Program-made: the position numbers and the translations under genes | The notes under the pieces: generated by a model | Told to the model about the DNA's origin: nothing | The model's database searches: none | Seen by the model: the letters and a program-made list of their open reading frames with translations, nothing else | NCBI GenBank assembly: GCA_030066245.1 | Contig: JASJBY010000048.1 | Coordinates: 1 to 14,581 of the forward strand | Reading direction: 5' to 3' | Length of the DNA stretch: 14,581 nt | Origin: Gammaproteobacteria bacterium | GTDB lineage: Bacteria > Pseudomonadota > Gammaproteobacteria > JAABTG01 | In this document: positions 1 to 5,545 of the stretch, piece after piece | Position numbering within the stretch: position 1 is the stretch's first letter | Layout: each line of letters opens with the position of its first letter

Positions 1-570
1 CCGGCATGCCGCGAGCCCGCCAACCATGCGCTTCAGGCTGCCGACACGGGTGCCCACCGCCGGGTGGAGAATGTCGCAGCCCGCAAGATCGGCCACGAAG
101 CCGCTGCCTTTCTCTCGAAATCCGACCAGCACTCGGCCTTTCTTGACAACGTATCGCGCGCCGAGACGCGCCTTACGCCGGTAGCCCCAGATCTCTCCAC
201 ACAGCGGGGGCAAAAACTCTTGGGGCTCCAGGCCCCCCTCGGTGGCGAGAGTCCCGAGCAAACGTTGCTCTTTGAAGCTCAGCTGCGCCGACGGCGCGAG
301 GTGCTGCAGGCTGCAGCCACCACAAACGCCGAAGTGCGCACAGCGAGGCTGCACCCGGTCCGCCGCCGGCTCGAGGACTTCCACAACGACAGCCTCGTCG
401 AAGCCAGCGCGACGACGTTGGAAGCGCACCGTCACTCGCTCACCAGGCAGACCGCCGTGGACCAGTACCAGCTGGCCGTCGACCCGGGCAACGCCGCGCC
501 CTTCCGGATCCAGCGACTCGATCAGGGCAGGCACAGGAACTTCACTGAAACGCCGACGCCGCCGTGTCAT
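1..570 (-). CDS. rlmD: 23S rRNA (uracil-1939-C5)-methyltransferase RlmD, N-terminal part (cut by left edge)
   Basis: The product would be the Fe-S, SAM-dependent enzyme that makes m5U1939 in 23S rRNA. The reading frame is open from an ATG at 570 to base 1, giving 190 residues of an expected 430-450. Residues about 8-66 look like the TRAM RNA-binding domain (SLDPEGRGVAR...GGLPGE). The [4Fe-4S] ligands are visible as Cys77, Cys83 and Cys86 in RCAHFGVCGGC, with a fourth, Cys165, in DLAGCD. This is the same spacing pattern as in E. coli RlmD. The SAM-binding and catalytic domain lies off the window, so integrity cannot be judged. The gene starts 37 bp after the exonuclease stop and is probably co-transcribed with it. 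The ribosome-binding site is weak (CAGGT about 8 bases before the ATG). RlmD is the best fit; the related RlmC or TrmA are less likely because the N-terminal TRAM plus cysteine cluster is the RlmD layout. Confidence 0.93.
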   Translation of the reverse strand, partial: MTRRRRRFSEVPVPALIESLDPEGRGVARVDGQLVLVHGGLPGERVTVRFQRRRAGFDEAVVVEVLEPAADRVQPRCAHFGVCGGCSLQHLAPSAQLSFKEQRLLGTLATEGGLEPQEFLPPLCGEIWGYRRKARLGARYVVKKGRVLVGFREKGSGFVADLAGCDILHPAVGTRVGSLKRMVGGLAACR

Positions 571-607
571 CCGGAGACCTGTTACAACGTCTCCCGCCGC
601 CAGCGCG

Positions 608-1378
608 TCAGCGCGCCCATGCAGCGAGAAACTCCTGTAGGTGCGCCCTCTCCTCGCGAGCCAGGGTCTCGCGCACCAGCTTACACTCGCGCTCATAGCC
701 GTCTCGGGTAAGGCGACCCCGCATGAGCTCGAAACGTAGATAGACCAGAAAGGTGTTCAGAACGTCCGTCTCACAGTAATCGCGGATTCCGGCGATGTCG
801 CCCTTGAGAAAACGCTCCCAGACCTGGGCGCCGCTCATGCCCATTTTCCCCGGCAAACCCAGCATCGTCGCGACTTCATCCAGGCGGGCACCGGCCCTGG
901 CCTGGTAGCTGGAAAGCACGTCCATCAGGTCCGTATGCCGGTGATGGTATCTGTTGAGGTAGTTATTCCACCGGAAGCTCGAGTCTTCGTCTCCCGTCTC
1001 CCAATATCGCGGCGCTGATACACCGTGCAGCAGGCCCCGATAATGCAGCACCGGCAGGTCAAAGCCGTTCCCGTTCCAAGACACCAGGGTCGGTGAGTAG
1101 CGGTCGAGACCGTCGAAGAACCTCTGTATCAGCTCCGCCTCGCTGGAAGCCGTTTCCCCCAGCGACCAGACTTTGCAGCGGTCGCCGCTGCGCAGCACGG
1201 CCGATATGGCGACCACCCGATGAAGGTGATGGCGCAGAAACTCCGTACCCGCCTCCTCGCGCCGTTTCTGAAACATGATCTCGCCGACATGCTTGTCGTC
1301 CAGACCATCCAGGTCGTAGAGGCGCCGCCCCGCGTCCACGTCAGGTACCGTTTCGATGTCGAAGACCAGGGTGTTCAT
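608..1378 (-). CDS. Stand-alone DEDDy-type 3'-5' exonuclease (PolB-like exonuclease domain, PF10108 type)
   Basis: This 256-residue soluble protein has the three exonuclease motifs of DnaQ-superfamily proofreading nucleases in order. ExoI is FDIET (Asp7, Glu9), ExoII is SWNGNGFDLPVL (Asp107), and ExoIII is DYCETD (Tyr201, Asp205), which makes it a DEDDy enzyme. The sequence resembles the family annotated as predicted 3'-5' exonuclease related to the PolB proofreading domain; no polymerase domain is attached. A two-metal cleavage of single-stranded DNA or RNA 3' ends is expected, but the physiological substrate is not known for this family. The ATG at 1378 is the only good start, because the DIET motif sits at residue 7 as usual. 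No strong ribosome-binding site is visible. It lies between the YdbL-like gene (153 bp upstream, with a terminator-like hairpin between) and rlmD (37 bp downstream). No role in rRNA maturation is implied beyond this adjacency. Confidence 0.88.
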   Translation of the reverse strand: MNTLVFDIETVPDVDAGRRLYDLDGLDDKHVGEIMFQKRREEAGTEFLRHHLHRVVAISAVLRSGDRCKVWSLGETASSEAELIQRFFDGLDRYSPTLVSWNGNGFDLPVLHYRGLLHGVSAPRYWETGDEDSSFRWNNYLNRYHHRHTDLMDVLSSYQARAGARLDEVATMLGLPGKMGMSGAQVWERFLKGDIAGIRDYCETDVLNTFLVYLRFELMRGRLTRDGYERECKLVRETLAREERAHLQEFLAAWAR

Positions 1379-1477
1379 GGGTCAAATCTGTGCAGGCAGG
1401 ATGGGGACAAGCCCGGTCGCCGGTCAATTCGTGCAGACCGCCCGGGACTGCAGGGTGGAACGGGCGGTGCCGGCAAA

Positions 1478-1503
1478 GGGGACACCGCTCACGCTGTCTC
1501 CCC
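1478..1503 (-). terminator. Possible Rho-independent terminator after the YdbL-like gene
   Basis: An imperfect inverted repeat (GGGGACA ... TGTCTCCCC on the plus strand) lies 28 bp beyond the stop of the YdbL-like lipoprotein gene. Read on the minus strand it forms a GC-rich stem closed by GGGG/CCCC and followed by TTT. The stem has a mismatch and the T-run is only three bases, so termination could be partial. It would separate cysM-ydbH-ydbL from the exonuclease and rlmD. The rest of the 1379-1531 gap shows no gene. Confidence 0.4.
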
Positions 1504-1531
1504 ATTTATCGTCGGCGAGCCACCAGCATGC

Positions 1532-2128
1532 CTATTTCTGCCGCCAGCCACCGCCGGCCTGGTACCACCAGCCACCCTGTGCCCGTTCAATCCAACGGCG
1601 GGCGAAGGTGGCCCGGATGTCCGCCTCCCACTGAGGCTGGCCGTTAGCCTTGGCGATTTCCCGGTACAGCGCATTACGGTCCCGGTTCTCCGCGGCGATG
1701 AGGGTGTTGACCTGTCCACGCGCCTTCAGCGGAACCGCCTTTGGGTCCCGCACGGCGACAAGGCCGTCCTGGGTCAGACCCACGGCACCACTGTTGTAGT
1801 GCTGAACCAACTGGCGGTGACGATTGCGCATGGATGCCTCGATCTTCTTTATCGCGGGGGTGGAGATATTGATATCTGCCGAGGCTGCCTGCGCGACCGG
1901 CACAGTCAACTCCAAAAGCGCGATGAGTACGGGTGCGCTTATCGGAACGTTACGAGAGCTCGGTTCGGGCACCCCGTCGTCCTTCTCGGGCTGCTTCCCC
2001 CATACCTCGTCGATCACCTTGTCTGCAGCCTCTTCGGCGGCAGCGGCAGGAAAATAGATATTAATGGTGACACAGGCGCCCAGCAGCAGCACCGGCACTG
2101 CGCCCCACAAGCACGTGACGTATCTCAT
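1532..2128 (-). CDS. YdbL-family (DUF1318) lipoprotein with YnbE-like N-terminus
   Basis: This 198-residue protein starts with a lipoprotein signal: a hydrophobic stretch and the lipobox LGAC with the lipid-modified cysteine at residue 19. The mature N-terminus CVTINIYFPAAAAEEAAD is followed by a linker. A second hydrophobic segment at about 66-82 ends in AQAA and looks like an internal signal peptide. The C-terminal part (about 88-197: KKIEASMRNRH, AVGLTQDGLVAVRD, ENRDRNALYREIA, GWWYQ) matches the DUF1318/YdbL family. In E. coli, ydbH-ynbE-ydbL is an operon: YnbE is a small outer-membrane lipoprotein that works with YdbH, and YdbL is a separate periplasmic modulator. No separate ynbE is present here. 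This gene follows ydbH by 17 bp, so it probably serves the same lipid-transport complex and may combine both accessory roles; that is inference. The ATG at 2128 is chosen because it begins the signal peptide. Confidence 0.82.
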   Translation of the reverse strand: MRYVTCLWGAVPVLLLGACVTINIYFPAAAAEEAADKVIDEVWGKQPEKDDGVPEPSSRNVPISAPVLIALLELTVPVAQAASADINISTPAIKKIEASMRNRHRQLVQHYNSGAVGLTQDGLVAVRDPKAVPLKARGQVNTLIAAENRDRNALYREIAKANGQPQWEADIRATFARRWIERAQGGWWYQAGGGWRQK

Positions 2129-2145
2129 AGCGTTGATTCCCAGGG

Positions 2146-4224
2146 CTAACGCACAACCGGAGCGGCAGCGTTTGTGACGTTTTTCAGACGCTGGATCAGG
2201 GTGTCCCAGTCGACTCGACGGTTGTAGCCCACCACGTCGATCCGCGGGATCCCCCCTCCTTTGACGATGTAGTAGCCCTGCTCCGCGGGAGCCACACCAT
2301 CCATCTCGCATATACCCTTGCGCAGGCGACAGGCGATACCGAGGCGCCTGTAGGAGAACTCCTTGAAGAAACCCATGAACGTACGGGACAACGCGCCGCC
2401 TGCGCCCCCCAAACTCGCCAGGTTTTCCACGGCGCGCTGGCTAATCCGGCGGCGGGACCGGTCCCCCGGAGGCGTGTAGAAGCGTGCGTCGAACCTGACC
2501 GGCTGCCAGTCTTCCAGGCGCAGTCTGCGCACCTCGCCGCCCAACCTCCCCTGGATATTACCAAACGAGAAGGCGCCGGTCAGTTGCTCCAGGGAAAGGT
2601 TGCGGATGTCCATGTCCGCTTCCAGTGTGGGAACAATCCCTAACGGATTCTCCATGGACAGGCCGTGAATGACCACCTCTCCACCCAACACCCGCACCAG
2701 CAGCGCCCCCTGTACGCTGATGCGCCCGTCCGCATAGCTGACTGAGGGCACAACCCCGGACAGGGTACCCCCGAGAGCAGGCCAACCCAGCACCTGGCTC
2801 AAGGACTCCATGCTGAGCGGGCTCAGGAGACCCTCAAACCGCCAGCTTGGCTGCTCTGTTCCAAGTCCATCGAGCTGGAGCGCATCGACGCTCAGGACTC
2901 CGTCGAGCACAGGGACGGCTGCCCGACGGGTCAAGCTCACATGCCCGCCCCGGGCGAGTGCCTCCACCTCCGTCTCTCCCAGCTGCAGTTTGTAGAGGTG
3001 ACCCGCAGACCAACGAACTCGGCTGGTATCGACCTCCAATCCGCTGCTCCAATTCAGGCTGCCGGTCAATCCGTACAGACCCAGGCGACCTTCTTCATCG
3101 TCCAGGTGAACATCATCGAGCGCCAGTGCCAGGTCCGTAAGCCGACCGTGCTTCCATCTGACGCGGCCCGCCACACGGCCTTCGCTTTCCAGCTGCAGCA
3201 GCCCGTCCCATATCCAGGGCTGAAGGTATACCGGGTAAAGGCGCCCCAGGTGGGCAGTGTCGAAGTCCGCCTGCAGCGCCTCCAGACTCAATCCGTCCTT
3301 GCCCGCTGCCACTGCCCGCCCGTGGCCGTGCACGACATCTGGATGCCGAAAATCGAACCGCTCGATTTCCAGGCGCCGGAGGGGGGCTTTCCATTGCCCC
3401 CGGGCTGCCAGGTGCAGGGGCTGGTCGCCGACCTCGAGGTAGACAGGGTCGAGGTAGACTTGTCCTGTGTCGACGTCACATGCCCCACTGAACGCCAAGC
3501 CGGCGGGTTGTTCATCGCCGCGTGCCGCGCAACGCAGCTCCAGCTCAGCGCCCTCGCGCAAACCGTGCTCGTCCGCGAAGGCAAAATCCTTCAGGTGGGT
3601 CTCCAGGCGGACGGCGGTAGGCGTTCGGGTGCCGCTCAACCGCAGCGCCAGATCGCCTGTCCCCGCCAGGGAGAGCGTTTGCGGCATCGGCACCAGGCCG
3701 GCGAGTCGCCTGGTGGCTTCCGCCACATCGAAACCGGCACCGTTCAGCGCCAGCCACCATCGCCCTTCCGCCACCTCGCCGTGCAGAGATAGGCGCCCTC
3801 GTGCGAACCTCGCTTCATGAACAGACCAAGTGAACCGCCGCTGCCGGTCAAAGTTGAAATCCACCTGGACCGGCGGCTGCTGGAGAAGGTCGGACTTCAG
3901 CTCCACGATACCGTCGGAACAACCAAGTTGTCCCGGCTCCAGTGACAGCTGGGGGCAGTCCAGTGTCAGGCCCCGTATCGCCCCCAGTGGCGGTAGCAAC
4001 GACAAATTGTCGACCTGTAGCTTCAAGCCGCGGCTCCGCCCCAGCGTCAACGACAGAACACCACCCTCGGCCGACCATCCGTTACCTTCGATACGTCCCA
4101 GGCTTAGCTCGATGGCTTCTATTGCCTGCACCGCAGGAGGCAGCGAGGTCAACAGAAGACAGAGGACGGCTTGAGGCTGGATGGTCGAGAATAGCCGGCG
4201 GCATCCCGGACACAAGGCAGCCAC
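2146..4224 (-). CDS. ydbH: YdbH-like AsmA-family intermembrane phospholipid transport protein
   Basis: A protein of about 692 residues with an N-terminal hydrophobic signal or anchor (about 11-34, ending AVQA), then a long region of repeating beta-strand-like sequence typical of AsmA-like bridge proteins. The C-terminal block is diagnostic of YdbH (PF11739): ISQRAVENLASLGG, FSYRRLGIACRL, CEMDGVAP, and GIPRIDVVGYNRRVDW close to the end. In E. coli, YdbH, TamB and YhdP are partly redundant and move phospholipids from the inner to the outer membrane. The protein is shorter than E. coli YdbH (about 880). The start is uncertain. The GTG at 4224 lies one base past the cysM stop. A TTG at 4215 has a better ribosome-binding site (GAGG, 8 bases upstream). 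An ATG at 4299 would overlap cysM by 74 bases and is less likely. The tight spacing implies co-transcription with cysM and translational coupling. Confidence 0.85.
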   Translation of the reverse strand: MAALCPGCRRLFSTIQPQAVLCLLLTSLPPAVQAIEAIELSLGRIEGNGWSAEGGVLSLTLGRSRGLKLQVDNLSLLPPLGAIRGLTLDCPQLSLEPGQLGCSDGIVELKSDLLQQPPVQVDFNFDRQRRFTWSVHEARFARGRLSLHGEVAEGRWWLALNGAGFDVAEATRRLAGLVPMPQTLSLAGTGDLALRLSGTRTPTAVRLETHLKDFAFADEHGLREGAELELRCAARGDEQPAGLAFSGACDVDTGQVYLDPVYLEVGDQPLHLAARGQWKAPLRRLEIERFDFRHPDVVHGHGRAVAAGKDGLSLEALQADFDTAHLGRLYPVYLQPWIWDGLLQLESEGRVAGRVRWKHGRLTDLALALDDVHLDDEEGRLGLYGLTGSLNWSSGLEVDTSRVRWSAGHLYKLQLGETEVEALARGGHVSLTRRAAVPVLDGVLSVDALQLDGLGTEQPSWRFEGLLSPLSMESLSQVLGWPALGGTLSGVVPSVSYADGRISVQGALLVRVLGGEVVIHGLSMENPLGIVPTLEADMDIRNLSLEQLTGAFSFGNIQGRLGGEVRRLRLEDWQPVRFDARFYTPPGDRSRRRISQRAVENLASLGGAGGALSRTFMGFFKEFSYRRLGIACRLRKGICEMDGVAPAEQGYYIVKGGGIPRIDVVGYNRRVDWDTLIQRLKNVTNAAAPVVR

Positions 4225-4225
4225 C

Positions 4226-5119
4226 TCAATCAGCCGGAAAAAGGCCCGTAGACAAATACCGGTCTCCGCGGTCACAGGCAATCGACACGATAACCGCATC
4301 CTCGACTTCGCAACTCAGACGCAAAGCCGCCGCCACAGCGCCACCGGAAGAAACTCCGGCGAAAATACCCTCGCTGGCAGCAAGATTGCGAGCCGCCGCC
4401 TCGGCGGCTGTCTGGGTGACATCCATGACTCTGTCGACCCGCCGGGGGTCGAAGATTTTAGGTAGGTAGGCCTCCGGCCAGCGGCGGATACCGGGAATGC
4501 TGGACCCTTCCTCGGGCTGCACGCCAACGATCTGGACCGCCTGATTCTGCTCTTTCAGATACCTTGACGTGCCCATGATGGTGCCGGTCGTACCCATGGC
4601 GCTAACGAAATGCGTGATCCGCCCTTGGGTGTCCCGCCAGATCTCAGGACCCGTGGTCTGATAGTGCGCCGACGGATTGTCGGGATTTGCAAACTGATCG
4701 AGCACCCGGCCCCTACCCTGTTGCTCCATCTGACGGGCCAGATCAATGGCCGCTTCCATGCTCCCCTCGCGCGGCGTCAAGACGATGTCAGCCCCGTAGG
4801 CACGCATAACCCCGCGGCGTTCAAGACTCATATGCTCGGGCATGATCAGCACCAGGTGGAATCCCCTGATGGCGGCCGCCATGGCCAGCGCGATACCCGT
4901 ATTGCCGCTGGTTGCTTCGATGAGCGTATCGCCGGGCCTGATTTCCCCGCGCCGCTCGGCCGCGCGAATCATGTTCAAGGCAGGCCGGTCTTTCACGGAG
5001 CCCGCCGGGTTGTTGCCCTCCAGCTTCACCAACAACGTGTTGCTGGTTTCGCCGGGAAGCCGTTGCAGCCGCACCAGAGGCGTATTGCCAACGCAGGCTT
5101 CGATAGTGGATTGCTTCAT
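4226..5119 (-). CDS. cysM: Cysteine synthase B (O-acetylserine sulfhydrylase B)
   Basis: A 297-residue PLP enzyme that makes cysteine from O-acetylserine; the CysM isozyme can also use thiosulfate to form S-sulfocysteine. Visible motifs are the PLP lysine Lys43 in NNPAGSVKDR, the substrate loop TSGNT (70-74), the phosphate-binding loop GTTGT (176-180), and GVSSGG (255-260) whose serine contacts the pyridine nitrogen. The features EEGSSIPGIRRWP and the C-terminal CDRGDRYLSTGLF are CysM-type rather than CysK-type. The length is normal for CysM. The ATG at 5119 puts VGNTPLVRL at its usual place. The frame stays open upstream to 5857, but that part is not CysM-like and runs antisense to barA. A TATAAG on the minus strand (5141-5146) could be a -10 box, without a convincing -35. 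It heads the run cysM-ydbH-ydbL and is divergent from barA. Confidence 0.96.
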   Translation of the reverse strand: MKQSTIEACVGNTPLVRLQRLPGETSNTLLVKLEGNNPAGSVKDRPALNMIRAAERRGEIRPGDTLIEATSGNTGIALAMAAAIRGFHLVLIMPEHMSLERRGVMRAYGADIVLTPREGSMEAAIDLARQMEQQGRGRVLDQFANPDNPSAHYQTTGPEIWRDTQGRITHFVSAMGTTGTIMGTSRYLKEQNQAVQIVGVQPEEGSSIPGIRRWPEAYLPKIFDPRRVDRVMDVTQTAAEAAARNLAASEGIFAGVSSGGAVAAALRLSCEVEDAVIVSIACDRGDRYLSTGLFPAD

Positions 5120-5545
5120 CTGCAGAGCCGCATTCGGTGCCTTATATCGCCGCCCGCTGACGCGACGGCGAGTGCCATTCCATGGTAACCAAAGCAAGCC
5201 CGCTGCCGCGAGTCGGCAGCGCTGAATTACCAGCGGTCGGTTGCCGCTGGAAACGCGGTGTTCGAGTCGCATCTCGCTGAAATGCTTGCCAAAGCCTGCA
5301 GGCCGAGCTAAAAGGGAGAGTATCGGGGCCGGATAGTCGGTCTCAGTCGACTGGTGTCCGGACTGGCAGGATGGGCCGCAGTCAAGTCCGCTGTCGCAGC
5401 GGAAAGGGTCTGGTAGCCGGGAAAGACGGCCTGACTGCCGGCCACCCGCACGCACCGCCGGTGAGGCCCGCCTTCTTAAAGAGAGGCCGACCGGGATGAC
5501 CACGACAGACCCCGACATGCTCACTCGGGGGGATAGAAGAGATAC
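5120..5545. other. Palindrome-rich 426-bp divergent spacer between cysM and barA
   Basis: No credible gene was found on either strand. Both neighbouring genes must have their promoters here, but no consensus sigma-70 pair stands out. The spacer holds many short perfect inverted repeats: GCTGCCG/CGGCAGC (5202-5220), CCAGCGG/CCGCTGG (5230-5250), GCCTGCAGGC (5294-5303), CAGTCGACTG (5344-5353), GTCCGGAC (5356-5363), TCCGCTG/CAGCGGA with a TCG loop (5387-5403) and CACCG-C-CGGTG (5453-5463). Nine GGA triplets occur on the plus strand from 5249 to 5533, the last just before the barA ribosome-binding site. This fits a structured 5' leader of barA or regulator binding sites; neither is shown. Confidence 0.55.

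Noticed and set aside
64..711. Plus-strand open frame of 215 codons
   Set aside because: It lies antisense to rlmD and the end of the exonuclease gene. The minus-strand frame carries the RlmD cysteine cluster, while this one shows no recognisable domain.
5281..5345. Weak likeness to a c-di-GMP (GEMM-I) riboswitch (CAAAGCC ... GGCC ... CTAA)
   Set aside because: The conserved GACGCAAAGCC context, the first stem with its GAAA loop and the 3' GGGTTACC part are not present, so the match is too short to support a call.
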